From the NCBI GenBank assembly GCA_019633425.1, contig WSUB01000026.1, positions 186,001-250,000 on the forward strand: a stretch of 64,000 nucleotides of DNA, read 5' to 3'. Position 1 is the stretch's first letter, and each line of letters opens with the position of its first letter. The stretch comes from Tulasnella sp. 424 (Eukaryota; Basidiomycota; Agaricomycetes; Cantharellales; Tulasnellaceae). Below are positions 21,583-33,264 of this stretch, piece after piece. The notes beneath the pieces were generated by a model, which made no database searches, had not been told where the DNA came from, and worked only from the letters and a program-made list of their open reading frames with translations. The translations under genes and the position numbers were made by a program.

Positions 21583-22570
21583 TCAACCTGCACATGCATT
21601 GTCATTAGCATTCAGGCTTGATTCGACTTCACGTCTGAACTGATCAACCGACCAAGGTGATGTTGCTGTCTGAGCAGGGTTAGGCGTAGGTCCAGTCGTA
21701 TTCTGTGACAGTGGGCTTTGGGGCACCGTCACAGGTGTTTTTGGGTAAGGACCCAGTGCAGGTGGGCCATGTCCCGTAGCGGAATAATAATGCGTTCTAG
21801 AAGCAGGAGAGGGAGAGCCGTGTCCAAGAACTGGACCAGGGCTCTGCACGGAGATTTCTGGTGAGTGATCTTGAAACGAAAGGTAAAATACATGAGCGAC
21901 TTACGAAGAGCATAGGTTGCTGAGCGGGTGGTGATGGGCAATATCCAGCTTGAGGAACCTGAGCTCCTGGATTCTGGCCGGGGTAATATTGGCGAGAGTA
22001 TGGTCGATGCCCAGACTCTCTAGCCTGATTTCGTGAAAAGCGAAGTCAGTCCTCCTTGATTTTGCAACGAGTGCCAGGACGAACCGGAGATTCCGAGGAC
22101 CTATGCGAACGGTCCTTCTGTCGCTTATATTCTTTGAAGGCCAAGAATTCGGCATAATCTGTATCATCCTCGTCATACGTACTCTGACGCGCCCTTGCTT
22201 CTTCCTCCTCTCTGTCAAGTATCCTTTGAGCAACACGACCCACGATTTCCCAAGCGTCCCGTCGGTTTTCTGGAGTGTCTGGCAAGCTGAAGCTTTGGAG
22301 GTACATTCTTACGGGATCGATCCCCATCTCAGCAAATGGGTTTGGTGGCTCTTGCGGGGGAGCTGGGTGGGCGTAGCCATACGAAGAGGGTAGTGCAGAA
22401 GTGGAGAGAGTGCGGCTTCTGGGGGTTGCAGAGGTCGACGTTGGAGGTGATCTCACGTATGTCTGTGATGTGGACGGAGTCGATCTCGAAGAGAAAGACT
22501 GCGCGGTCGGATATGGTGAGTAGTAAAATGGTTGTGTGGGTGGTGAGCGGTTGGGCTGGATGTAGGCCAT
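21583..22570 (-). CDS. Pro/Ser-rich protein, unknown function
   Basis: Minus-strand exons 22570-22085, 22024-21905, 21843-21583 keep frame (162, 40 and 87 codons), giving 288 residues. The start ACCATG begins MAYIQPNRSPP. Residues 1-75 and the last 90 are Pro/Ser/Tyr-rich and likely disordered. The middle (about residues 85-150) has a helical piece with EIVGRVAQRILDREEEEA. No family recognised. The frame is open 96 nt upstream of this ATG, so a longer N-terminus starting at 22666 is possible. Confidence 0.7.
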
Positions 22571-23120
22571 GGTGGATGCTTTCGGGGGAGGGGGGATGGA
22601 AGTGCGGATACGCCCCCGAGGCCAAAGGCAGTCTGGGAAAAATAAGTCGCGTCGGACGTATAGCATCCATTCTAGTCAGAAGGCAAGCAAGTCTCGGGTA
22701 GTTCGGTAGGACTTGACCGTAAACATTCGCTGGTGTCGAGAGGTCTCAAGCGCAGAAACGATTCGCACAGCCAGGATGAGTACTAGTACTGGGAATCCGA
22801 TTGTCCAGAAGCAAAAAATCAGGTTGTCTTTGTACTAATGTGTACGAGAGACGCTGAAGTCGTCGTGAGGCTGACGAGAAAGGGGTAAGCGGGGAGGAAA
22901 AAGGCTGAACCCTTGGGGCAAAGCCGACCAAGCAACGTAACCTCCACCGTCTCAGTTTCCGCTTGATTATCTAGACGACGGTGTAATTCAGATTAGCGAC
23001 GTAAAGTGACTTGGTCGCTAGCGAGTGCTTCAGAATGGCTATAAGGATCAAAAGCAACACTCTCGATGACGAAGCCCTATTCCCAAATCTTCAACCCTTC
23101 TACTCAGGATCGCTTCTTCG
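22571..23120. other. Divergent promoter region
   Basis: Separates the Pro-rich gene (minus) from the DUF6699 gene (plus). No gene seen. It may hold a longer 5' end of either neighbour. Confidence 0.4.
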
Positions 23121-24356
23121 ATGGTCTTCTGGTTCAAAAACCCCTGGAGCGCTACCCAACCTCGGTCTGAAAAGGCTAGAAAGAACTGGTCATTTGGCCT
23201 ATCCCACACTACAGCTCGCAAACCCGATACCGCGCGACCGCGAGCAGGAGATCAACAAGGTCGTTTCATTTACCTCTCAGACCCAGCAGACCCACTCATG
23301 AAACTGCACATGCAACGCTCCCAAAGGTGAGTTGTGTAGCATGTCAAGAACATTCATTGCATACTCACGTTCGGATATGCTATTCAGGGAGTCTGTGTAT
23401 GCCGACTCAGACACCGAGACGCTCGCTAGCGAAACCAGCACTCTCGTCAATTCCCAATCTAGCCACGGTGGTCTCTCGGCGACGCTGGTCGGGACAAATA
23501 CTTACCGAGGGTCCATGTTTCCTCCTTCTCCGCACTCGTTGCAAAAACGACCTTCCTTGGAATTCGACCTGAAAAAGGCGCAACCCCTACCGCAGATCGC
23601 CCTCAACTGGTGGCTCCATCGCGAGCCTTCCCGAATCATCTTCTATTTTGACGTCCGTCGAACTTTCGAACACATTCGAATGCCCAGTGGGTATAGTTGC
23701 GACTTTAACCAATCCGCCACGACGACCCCGATCACGTCCATCACCATCCTGTACCGGGAGCACACAACGGTGGATCAAATCGCTAACAAAAATGGTGTGA
23801 CTATCAGCGAAGTCTTGAAACGGATATCGAAGTCAGTCGCAAACATTCTTCTCTGCGGTGAATGAGAGCTTGTCTAACGTGAAGGAACCTGTAGAACAAT
23901 GAGGGGCAAAATGGATTCCAAGACGGGGCGGACCTTACCTCACGTACTCACAACATGGCAGAAAAACTCTTTACAAGGATTCCATCCCGACAATAATATG
24001 AACGTGTTCGACTTGGTTGGCGACAGAGTACTCTTTGCTGGCTTGAGGCCAGCAGATCCTGCCCTCATCCAAGCAAGGTTCGGGAAGAAACCACACAAGA
24101 CGTCCAACGTATTTGTTGCCGAATTTGAGGGGCTTGACGCCGGTAGAGCACTGTAAGTCGGTTTCGCGTTCCGTTCTTCAACCGAGTTGCGGTGCTGATC
24201 ATACTGTACCTTTGTGCGTGCAGAGGCTTTATCCCTCCAGCTCACTATACACCCCCGCACACCGCCCGCAATCCCACAGGGTGTGCTAGATTCGCAGCAG
24301 CATACCAGGCCGCAGGCAACATCGGGCCCTGGCAAGTGCTGTATCCAACAGCATAA
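23121..24356 (+). CDS. DUF6699 domain protein
   Basis: Four exons 23121-23326, 23388-23831, 23895-24152, 24224-24356 keep frame and give 346 residues. Residues 1-70 are basic and polar and probably disordered. From about 130 the sequence follows the basidiomycete DUF6699 pattern: PQIALNWWLHREPSR, SATTTPITSITILYREH, VTISEVLKRIS, and late DRVLFAGLRPA. The C-terminus is IGPWQVLYPTA. DUF6699 proteins are common in agaricomycetes and of unknown function, with no catalytic motif visible. A 145-bp piece of the DUF6699 core survives at 39705-39850, so this gene belonged to the duplicated block. Family call fairly sure; role unknown. Confidence 0.8.
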
Positions 24357-24574
24357 ACACGATCTTCTTATTCAACGAACTTTTATGATCATGTCCGCGG
24401 CGGACATTGGACGATTTCCACTCTCATTTGGCGCACATTCATCTTCGTTTCCATTCAAATTTTCACACCATATTCGCATTATTTTCAACACAAACACTAT
24501 AAATCATTTATTAGGTTTTATGCTAGAGCATGTGGTTGTAATTACATACCCTTCCTATAACGTTTCCACCAAAT

Positions 24575-26229
24575 TCAATCTTTGACGTCGCCGCCTAGTA
24601 GCGTTTCCATGGTTTGCAACTCTTTCCAAGGGCTTGAGCCATCCTCTCCCTCGATGCCGTTCGATGGTAAGGATACTTGCATGATGGACCGTGCGAGGTC
24701 GAGTAGCTTACTCGCCATGGATTGACAGCTGGCTTCCTCTGCTGGCGATATAATCCCAACGTTCCAAACGACTTTAGCCAACTCGAGACAGTGGAGGCCT
24801 AAGAATGGCACTAACGTTAGAACTGTAAATGTTGCTCAAAGTGGGCAGGGCATACCGATCAATGGGTGGTATCGGGGATAGATGACGAAATACATAGCCA
24901 AAAGCGTCAGTCCTGTGGCTACCGCAGAGTCTGACCTCGGATTTGGGCTATGTGCGAGGTCGGAGAATCGACTGCTGAGAGCAGGGAGATAGTAATCGTT
25001 CATCAGGTCGAGGAGAGCCGGGTGAACGTCTTTGACGGTGAGATTTGTCACGGGCAGCAGGGACGCGGCCACCGATGACAAGGCGGGCGGATGATCGGAA
25101 AACACCCATTCACACAAAGCAGTCTTAGGCTTGGCCAGCTCGTGTTGAGGAGGGAGGGCGTGTTGTGAGGGAATCGAAACCTTCATGTCACATCTGCCGC
25201 ATGTGCATTCGAAGCCGTAGGTGCGGCGCAGGGCAGCTTGACGTGATGACAATGGAGATGCCGGGTCGATGTAGGAAATGGTGATCTAGTACGTCAAAAG
25301 AGATAGAATGGCTGTTGGGCCTTTGGTTACGGCGAGCACCCGAAGGGAAGGAACTCACCTCCTCGTTCGCCTCGATGTCCCTCAGAGCTCGGATGTCCTG
25401 CCAAACCGACCCATTCTCATATCGGTAGGACGCAGTAGCGTTCGGTAAGCATGAATGGTTGAACGCCCGACTGGCGAGGGGGAATATGGCGTGCGCGATG
25501 GGGTGCAGGTAGAGCGAGAGCACGCTGAAGTGGTTGTTTTGTATGGTGGAGAACAGATGATCGAGCGCGGCTTTCGGCGTGGCATTTAGCAGGTTCGATT
25601 GGAGAGGGAGTGGAGGTGACGATATCCTTTCGGCAGGCTGGAGGGTGAAGAGAGCTCGAAGAGGGCTTTCGAGATCGCCGGCGAAGGATTTCGCGGAGCC
25701 TGATTGGAAGTGGCGAATGATGGCCCCTCGTCCTTCATCTGACGCCAAATGCTTTCCGACCAGCTGCACTACTAGTAAGGAGTCCAGCTGTTGTTGGATA
25801 TCGGTGGTGGAATTCAGAAATAGTGGTAGGTCCTTGCACATCCGGCGGTGATGGCTCTTCCAAGCTCTGGATTGACCTGCAGAGTTCGGATGTATCAGTA
25901 CCCTCTCCACGGTAATATGGAGCAAGAAGCTCACAATCATTACTACAATACCAGAAGCTTTATTCCAGAAAGAAAGATGAGAGTCGGTTCGGAAAGAAAC
26001 TGCTAGTATTCACTTGCAAGGAACACCCGCTACAGCGTTTCGGTTTCGACTCTCCCCAACGTAGACACTGGTCGCATCGCTGGCCCTTTTCTTCAGGTAG
26101 AAGTATCGTTGAAAGAGAAGACGATGACAGTATGGTATCCCCCGCCTTGAATCTCGAGGTGGCCACTGCCTTGTGGCGTGCTTTGCTGTCTGGTTCAAGG
26201 TGGAACGGAAGCGGTGGATCGGAGAGCAT
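24575..26229 (-). CDS. SMYD-type SET/MYND lysine methyltransferase
   Basis: Minus-strand exons 26229-26018, 25957-25935, 25876-25359, 25285-24856, 24810-24575 keep frame and give 472 residues. The first intron uses a GC donor (GCAAGT). Domains: N-terminal SET half (about 1-50); MYND zinc finger across exons 1-3 with CDQC, CSGC, WYCSNDC and HHRRMC; SET core with NHSCLPNA (about 217) and ITISYID (about 252); post-SET cysteines CTCGRC (about 277-282); C-terminal helical region. All S-adenosylmethionine-site and zinc-binding landmarks are present, so an active protein-lysine methyltransferase is expected; substrate unknown. Divergent from the RPAP3-like gene with only 65 bp between start codons. 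A frameshifted copy lies at 31560-33200. I chose ATG 26229; the frame is open further upstream. Confidence 0.87.
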
Positions 26230-26294
26230 CTGGGCACGCGAAACGGCTCTCAGGGTTCTCCAGTCTAGTTTTGAATTTCCTCCACCACCAAACA
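26230..26294. promoter_or_regulatory. 65-bp bidirectional promoter, SMYD / RPAP3-like
   Basis: Only 65 bp separate the two divergent start codons, so both promoters must overlap each other and the 5' coding ends. The arrangement is copied at about 33200-33264 in block B. Confidence 0.45.
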
Positions 26295-27821
26295 ATGTCT
26301 GCGGTGGAGAAAGAAAAGGCGAGCAATTACCTCCATCGCCATCGAATGCTACCAGCTTGCTCAGTTTGCGCGCTTTTCAGGGCAATGCCTCATTCAAAGT
26401 AGGCAAATTCGCTGACGCTGTAGGCCATTATAGCGCGGCGATCTTCATGGACAGGACAGACCCGACTTTGCCTTTGAATCGAGCCGCAGCTTACTTGAAG
26501 TTGGGCAAGTGAGTGCGTTAATTTTTCGTTAATTTCTTGGCGTGTTGGAAAACTTACGACCTTGCGATGAATAGGAATGAAGACGCTGAGCGAGATTGTT
26601 CAACCGTGCTTGGTCTACCGCTTGGGAAGGATAACGTGAAAGCGTTGTTTAGACGGTACCAGGCTAGGATGGCTTTGGGGAAGAAGGGCGATGCTGAGCA
26701 AGGTGTGTATCCTAAGTCGCCTTGATTGGGATTAGCTGAATGGCTGACCGGGTTGCCCGGGAAAGACTTACAGGAAGCCCTAAGGATCGAACCCCAAAAT
26801 GAGGCTGTCAAGAAAGAGTTTCAGCAATTTCGAAGTCTCGCGGAAGCGCCGGCCCCAGCGCTAAACTCTTCATCGACGAGCACGAAACCATATCGACGCC
26901 GTGTCCCCATTGCCATAGTGGAAGGAGCTGAGTCTTCGAGTCTGAGTGCGACAGCTGCTCCATCTACGAACGTGCCGAACCCTTCGGAACCACAGTCGCT
27001 GATGAATGCTATTTCGTCTCGGCCAATCAAGACCTCTGAGTCTGCCGACTCAGCAACCGCACGCACGACTCCAACGGCTCCTGACTCACTCAGTAAACTC
27101 CGCGACCCCAAAACTGAGACGAGGGAGATGAATGGTCACAAAGTCGGAGGCGGTATCTTCCGGTACAAAGGCCAAAGGGATTCTTCGCCTTCAAACCCAT
27201 CCCAAACCCCCAAAACTGTTGCGTCATCCAGCGCGACCAATCCGTCGGAAAGGACGAGGGCGAGTGAAACATCATCTAAACGTTTAACCTTATCACCTTC
27301 ACAAACTGGACAGCCGAAAGCCCCGGCAACGCTGTACGACTTTGGTCGACTGTGGAATACCGAGCCTTCGGCCGAAGGGAAATGGCAATTGATCAACGTA
27401 AGTAGCGTGCATGGCTCTCCTGATTTGATATTCCCCCATACTGTGACTTTTGCTCATGTTATTCTCCTTGCGGTGCTTGCTTCCTTAGCTCATTCCGCCA
27501 AATCAGCTGCCCAAACTGTTCTTGACCTCTTTGGAGCCTGGCCTAGTCATGGATATGGTTAGAACGTTTGACGATGTTCTATCTTCATCATCTTCACATG
27601 GATCTTCATCTGCCGGAGGTTCCCTTTCCCCGGAAGTCCAAGCACTTTCCCTCGAAGATTCCACACAGAATGTCGTCATGGAGTACATGGCAGCCCTACC
27701 AACCGTCCCACGTTTCGAGTTTGTTCGTTTATTTTTGAGTGACACGGAGAAAGCCACGATTCGGAAAGTAGTTCAACGTCTTCCGGATGCCGGAGAGATG
27801 GCTGCATTATGGGGAGTTTAG
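26295..27821 (+). CDS. RPAP3-like TPR co-chaperone (RPAP3_C domain)
   Basis: Exons 26381-26508, 26575-26702, 26766-27397, 27507-27821 keep frame. The N-terminal exon is less sure: ATG 26295 (MSAVEKEKASN) needs an intron ending at 26380, for example with a donor at 26304, giving about 403 residues. The first 130 residues are a TPR domain (GNASFKVGKFADAVGHYSAA, PLNRAAAYLKLGK, NEDAERD, KALFRRYQAR), the Hsp90/Hsp70-tail clamp seen in RPAP3, Spag1 and Tah1. A Ser/Pro-rich linker follows. The last about 120 residues (from LYDFGRLWNTEPS to MAALWGV) match the RPAP3 C-terminal domain, which in animals binds the R2TP ATPases. Likely role: R2TP/Hsp90 assembly of polymerase or PIKK complexes. Degraded copies lie at 33265-34781 and 40145-41638. 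Confidence 0.83.
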
Positions 27822-28834
27822 ACGCACATCGAGTCACGTAGATGTCATTGTAATCGGCCGTTAGCCTAATTTTAATTCCACTGGATGAACGAATGTTTCT
27901 CTGCCGAGATAGGCTTGTCGGTTTGCTTGGGTTGGGATCCCTGTCTTGTCGTAAATCCGCCGCCGCTGCTCACCGGGAAGCAAATCAAGGGGAGGCTAAT
28001 CGTGCGCAAAATTGCTTTAATTTAAAATAGCAAATTGTGAGTTTGCTCATGAGCCTTCTGCAACCCCCAATTTGCATTTGCCAGAGAAACTCCGGCATTC
28101 GGAAAGGCTGGTCATCTGTGGTGGTTGAGCGCGTGCACGCACGTCGCACAGCCCACGTGGTGCGTCGCCATGCTGGTAAAGCTCCTGGTACACTGCCCCT
28201 TTTAGTATGGTTGACATCCCGGAAAACTTCAAAGAAGAAACAACAAGTAATTCCGATATCGAAAGACTTGAAAAGACGGATTTGCTCGACCAAGGAAGGA
28301 ATCATTCGTCGAAGCTTCCAAAAGCAAATGCCGTGGGCCAGTCGCCCCTCCACCTTCCCGCCGCCACAAGGCGTAGGAAGACATCAGCTTCCCAGGGTGT
28401 TTAATTCCGGCTACCTCCGCCAGAATCGTCGTAGCTCAAGAATACTCAACACACGCCATGAAGACGATCCCGTCCAATGGACATCTCCTTAGCTCCGGGT
28501 CCTACCATATTTCGATTTGAAACGGTTGCTTACAGATTAGTCACTCCAAGCTACTTCTCCGTTTGCTCTGAGCCCTGACCCCGCAATGCTCGTCTCGCGG
28601 ACACGGCAACTGGCATGGGCTGAAAAAATCACATCACACAATGCCCTATTTTTGCTAGTTTCCTTCAATACTCCGATTCCCTTTTTCTTTGACGAGCGGC
28701 GAATAGTATTCTTGTTAACCTGTTTCAGATTACGAGGGGGTCAGGAAACCATGGGACGGCAAGTTGCGGGAATACCCCATAGCACCGTCAATCCGGCGAA
28801 TGGCATTCACTCTGAGCTTCAGATGAGCTCGCAG
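27822..28834. other. Upstream region of C3
   Basis: Conserved in part with 35345-37190 and 41660-42680 upstream of C4 and C5. No gene supported; small open frames such as 28207-28404 are shared in position but not in frame among copies. The last 100 bp (about 28740-28840) are the best conserved, ending in the TATA box. Confidence 0.5.
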
Positions 28835-28840
28835 TATAAA
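28835..28840 (+). promoter_or_regulatory. TATA box of C3
   Basis: TATAAA 109 bp before the C3 ATG, inside a stretch conserved at 37194 (C4) and 42682 (C5): GGCAAGTTGC, AATACCCCATA, then AGTATAAA. Conservation with fixed spacing supports a real core promoter. Confidence 0.65.
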
Positions 28841-28948
28841 GCTGCGGCGGCTCGACACGGCTTTGGATGAGCATCCTTCACCCCTCCTACACAGCACAGG
28901 ATTCGAGCACGTCCTCCTCTTACAATCTCGTGCCTCCCCAGCAGTAAA

Positions 28949-30432
28949 ATGATTTCGGACATCACACAATCCCTCGCCAACCCTCCATCTACATTCACTA
29001 ATATCTATGCTATTATCGTAAGAGCTCTTGGAATTGCAACCTTCGTAGTCCCAGCATTTATAATTTTTTTGTTTCTGTCCTGCCAGATCGCTGTTGCGGA
29101 CTCCGGCCACACACAAGGATACCTTAAAGGAGTCGAAGGTGACCTGCCACTGATTTTTGATAAGCTTGCTGGTAAACCTGTTGTATTTTGGAGTTGTTTG
29201 ATGCCGTCGACTGACGAGATGTTTAGTGATAACCACGCAGACTCCTCGAGTGATCACGGATGTCGAGTCCCGGGTCCTTGGTAGCAGGACTCGGGCTCTT
29301 CCTTCAACGTTACAATCAGTAGTGGGTACCTCAGAAGCGTTGCTCATTTTAGTCACTGAAGCGTCTGTACCCGTTACAGAAAGCCACCATTGAAGAGGTG
29401 GGCCAGGCTCTGAAGAAAGACTCGGATGGCCTTTGTTATATCTACAGTAGGTTCAGTCCATTCTCGTTCAATGATTGTCGAAGCTAACTTCCTGTAGTTG
29501 GAGGTCATGTTGAGGCCAACACTGATGAGACTGCATGTGGGTACCTGGTCTGGATAATGTTCGGGCCAGTCCCACTAACGATCAAGCCTGCTTCAGCTAT
29601 GCTCCTGCGTAAGGACGAATACTTGCAAGGACATGTAAGATCCTCGATAGCCCTTTCCTCTATGAAACCGAGCTAATGTAAAGCCGTGATGAAGGATCTT
29701 GCCTCCTGGCTTAAATCTGCGACTAGTGGAGGAGGGACCATCATCGTATGTTCTATCCTCTCATCGTCACGAACCATTGCTAACTACTTCCATAAGGCAA
29801 TTGCGGATGTAAGTTACAGTATATTTCATTATTTAGCCGTCGCGAAGCTCACGTAATGTTTTTTCTCCAGGTTTGCCATTCTACAGCGTTCCTGAGTGAG
29901 TCGACGGACCGTACGTGGAATGATGCTCGCGGAATAACGCGGATCATCTTTCAGGAATGCCGATTATATATAATCTCAATAATGACGGCTCTCCCTATTG
30001 TAATGAGAGTGGAGGAAAGGAAGCCAGTACTTCACAAGGACAAGTGGTATGTAAATCATTGAGTACTGTCCAACCCAGGGAACCGCATTTCTAAGCCTCC
30101 CCAAGGTCGTAGTTTCCTCAACACAGCATGGCCAACTAGCTCGTACCATTAATAATGGTGTAGGAGCGTACCCTGGGTACCACGGCTTTTTCACATGGGT
30201 TCTGTTCAAGTACCTAGAAGGTCTGCTCATTATACGTGAAGATAGACGGTGACTTGATACTAGTGACGCTCTTGTTTCTTTATCCTCAGGAAAGTCTCAA
30301 CAAGTTGACGCGGCAGAACTTCTCCTTCACCTTCGTCAACAATGTGCAAAACATCCAGAAAAGCCTCTCCCGCAACTTTCCGCAACGACCAAACGCCTCC
30401 CACCGCTGCCCTTAGGAGGGCCGTTGGCGTAG
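28949..30432 (+). CDS. Caspase-like protease C3 (clade I), catalytic dyad present
   Basis: Twelve exons keep frame: 28949-29017, 29087-29171, 29227-29318, 29380-29446, 29498-29536, 29597-29634, 29695-29745, 29797-29808, 29871-29895, 29955-30046, 30106-30220, 30290-30432; 275 residues. The p20-like fold is readable: beta1 YAIIIAVAD, helix GVEGDLPLI, beta2 RVITD, beta3 GLCYIY, then IGGHV (His108), a GGGTIIAIAD strand and VCHSTAFL (Cys153). The C-terminal part (VVVSSTQHGQ, GYHGFFTWVLFKYL) is the p10-like half. No prodomain, zinc finger or paracaspase Ig domain is seen; the whole protein is the protease fold. Metacaspases prefer Arg/Lys; specificity here is unknown, since the residue after Cys-His is Ser-Thr rather than Ser-Gly. 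Expected to be active, in cytosol or nucleus; regulation unknown. Confidence 0.9.
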
Positions 30433-31559
30433 GCTTTCTGTAAACTAAATGGCTCTATTTATTTCATTTTAATATCTTACAACAGCGTTCATGTCTCGGG
30501 AACTAGTCGGCGCCGGTTGGGTGTTGAGTTATCATGCGCTGGCTAAGCTAAGAAAGTACGATACCTGCCTCTCATTTGTGGGGCGTTCAGCTAGCCGCTT
30601 AACCCGTTCTCGGCAACTTGGCGACGCCATAAGCGCTCAGGGGCGTACGCGTGGACAAGGCAACTAAGTCCGCTTCCTCTACCAACCCACCAGCCCCATC
30701 CAGGATTCAGCACGTACTAACTGAGAAGTCAACGGTTCCCAGTTAAAGACGGGAGGTTGGTAGCCAACCGGGAGGCGAGATCGTTCGTTACCCGAGACCC
30801 GTCACTCTGTCCCTAATCTTCAACTACCAAACCGGCTTGGCCGTCGGGGCAGCCGAGCGTCCGGAAAGACCCAAACAGAGTATTCGACACAGTTCAATCG
30901 ATACTTCGTCGGCTAAACCATTACAAAGGCACCCACGCTGCAGTAGGGTACTCCTTTCCGTGAGTACGAACCCTGAGCCGTCGGCCGACGGAGATGTCGA
31001 TCATATTCGCATGAATTTCAATACAAACACTGCATGTAAATCATGTATCAGATGTTATGACAGAGCCATGTGGTAATACTTGCATACCCATCCCTATACC
31101 GTTTTCCATCAACTTGACGTTGTCACTTGCTAGAATACGCGGTCGGCTTCCTGTGAAAGCGGCGGAGTCGTTGACGCAGCCCGACGGCTTTAACGACTTA
31201 AAGCCGAGTAAACAATCGAAGGAGGTCCTCCTCGACCTCTTCTCAACTTCGTTTTTCACGAGGTCGTCGCTAGTCAAAGAGACGATACGACGCTTTCCTT
31301 TTTCCACCCCCTTTTTCATCAGTCGCTTTGTGAGGCAGAGGCAACCCCTTGCATCGAGACCCACGCACAAAGAGAGGTTACCCAATTTCGGCACATAGAA
31401 ACCTTCCAAAATCAGGTAACACCTCTCTTCACCCCAACTAATCATACACGCGGACGCTATCGCTCTAGTTCACAATCAATTTACAACGAGATATTGTATT
31501 ACTGACAACAATCCGTAAGTAGAATAATACACATAGTCGCTCGGAGCGAACAACATCAA
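30433..31559. other. Block A/B junction region
   Basis: 30440-30990 recurs at 39050-39640 and 44390-44960 (downstream flank of each caspase). 31003-31116 matches 24466-24580, the 3' flank of DUF6699. About 31117-31559 is extra relative to block A, with local inverted repeats (near 31180 and 31225), and has no recognisable gene. Confidence 0.5.
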
Positions 31560-33200
31560 ACAAGAAGCCAGCAGCGCTTCCATAGTTCGCAAATCCTCCC
31601 AAGGGCTTGAGCTGTCCTCTCCCTCGATCCCGTTCGATGGTAAGGACGATTCCATTACGGACTGCACAAGGTCGACTAGCTTTCTTGCTATGGAGTGACA
31701 GCTAGCTCTTTCTGCCAACGGATGATCCCAACGTTCTAAACAACTTTAGCTAACTTGAGACAGTGAAGGCCTAACAATAGTACTGGCGTTAGAAGTGTAA
31801 TGGTGGCTCAAAGTCGACAGGGCATACCGATCAACGGATGGTGTCGTGGGCAGATAATGAAATGCATAGCCGGATCTAGAAGCACCACTCCTGGGGCGAC
31901 CGCCGAGTCGGACCTTGGGTTTGGGCTATGTGCGAAGTCGTAGGATCGACTGCTGAGAGCACGGAGATAGTTATCCTGGTTTACTAAGCCAAGGAGAGCC
32001 AAGGAGAGCCAAGGAGAGCCAGGGGGACGTCTTTAACGGTGAGATTTGTCACAGGCAGCACGGACACGGGGACCGATGACGGCGTGGCCGGATGGTCGGA
32101 AAATACCCACTGCCGCAAAGCAGTCTCGGACTTGGCGAGCTCGTGAGGGCCTGTTCTGAGGGAATCGAAACCTTCATGTCACATCTGCCGAAGCCGTAGG
32201 TGCGGCGTCACGGTAGGGTAGCTTGACGTGATGACAATGGAGATGTCGGGTCGATGTAGGAAATGGTGATCTAGTACGGCAAGAGGGATAATGGGCTGTT
32301 GGGCCTTTGGTTACGGCTAGCATCCGATGGGAAGCAACTCACCTCCTCGTTCGCATCGATGTCGGAGCTCGGATGTCCTGCCAAACCGAGCCATTCTCAT
32401 ATCAATAGGGCGCAGCGGCGCTCGATAAGCATGAATGGCTGAACACTCGACTGGGGAGGGGGAATATGGCGTGCGTGATGGGATGCAGGTAGAGCGAGGG
32501 CATGCTGAAGTGATTGTTCTGTATGGTGGAGAACAGATGATCGAGAGCGGCTTTCGGAGTGGCATTGAGTAGATTCTATCGGAGGGGGAGTGGAGGTGAC
32601 GATATCCTCTCGGCATGCTTGAGGGTGAAGAGAGCTCGAAGACGGCTTTCGAGATCGCCGGCGAAGGACTTCGCGGAGCCTGATTGGAAGTGGTGAATGA
32701 TGCCTCCTCGTCCTCTATCCGACGCTAAGTGCTTTCCGACCAGCTGCACCACAAGCAAGGAATCTAGCCGTTGTTGGATATCGGTGGTGGAACTCAGAAA
32801 CTGTGAAAGGTACTTGCAAATCCGGCGGTGACGATTCTTCCATGCTTTGCATTGACCTGCAGAGTTCAGATATATCAAGACTCTCCTGCGGTAATATGGA
32901 GCAAGAAGCTCACAATCATCACTAAAGTCCCAGTAGCTTTATTTGAGAAAGAGAGATGAGAGCCGGTTCGGCAAGAAATTGCCGGTCTTTACTTGCAAGG
33001 AACATCTGCTCCAGCGTTTCAGTTTCGACTCTAATGTGGACACTAGTCGCATCGCTGGCCCTTTTGAGGTATCGTTGAAAGAGATGATGATGGCAGTATG
33101 ATATCTCTCACGTTGAATCTGGAGGTGGCCACCGCCTTATTGAGTGCTTTGCTGCCGGGTTCAATGTGGAAGGGAGGTGGACCAGGAGGATAGAGCACCT
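31560..33200 (-). pseudogene. SMYD SET/MYND pseudogene (block B)
   Basis: Colinear with 24597-26229. Indels break the frame at many places: the NHSC region reads differently (about 32435), bases are lost around the post-SET cysteines (about 32180), and a 10-bp unit AAGGAGAGCC is repeated three times at 31991-32020. Long stretches remain similar (SFAGDLES at about 32660), so the duplication is moderately recent. Confidence 0.82.
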
Positions 33201-33264
33201 GGGGCACGCGAAACGGCTCTCAGGGTTCTCCAGTCGAGTTTTGAATTTCATTCACCAACAAGAA

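Larger units (their letters stand above)
23000..30990 (+). repeat. Block A of the triplicated segment
   Basis: Contains DUF6699 (plus), SMYD SET (minus), RPAP3-like (plus) and caspase C3 (plus), all with open frames. Blocks B (about 30990-39700) and C (about 39700-44960) repeat this order with losses. Matching landmarks: 24470 with 31010; 24600 with 31560; 27820 with 34790 and 41640; 28835, 37194 and 42682 (TATA); 30440, 39050 and 44390 downstream of the caspase. Block limits are approximate. Confidence 0.8.

Noticed and set aside
30433..31559. LTR retrotransposon ends
   Set aside because: The repeated flanks at 30440, 39050 and 44390 follow the block duplication and lack TG..CA ends, primer-binding sites or any pol-like coding.
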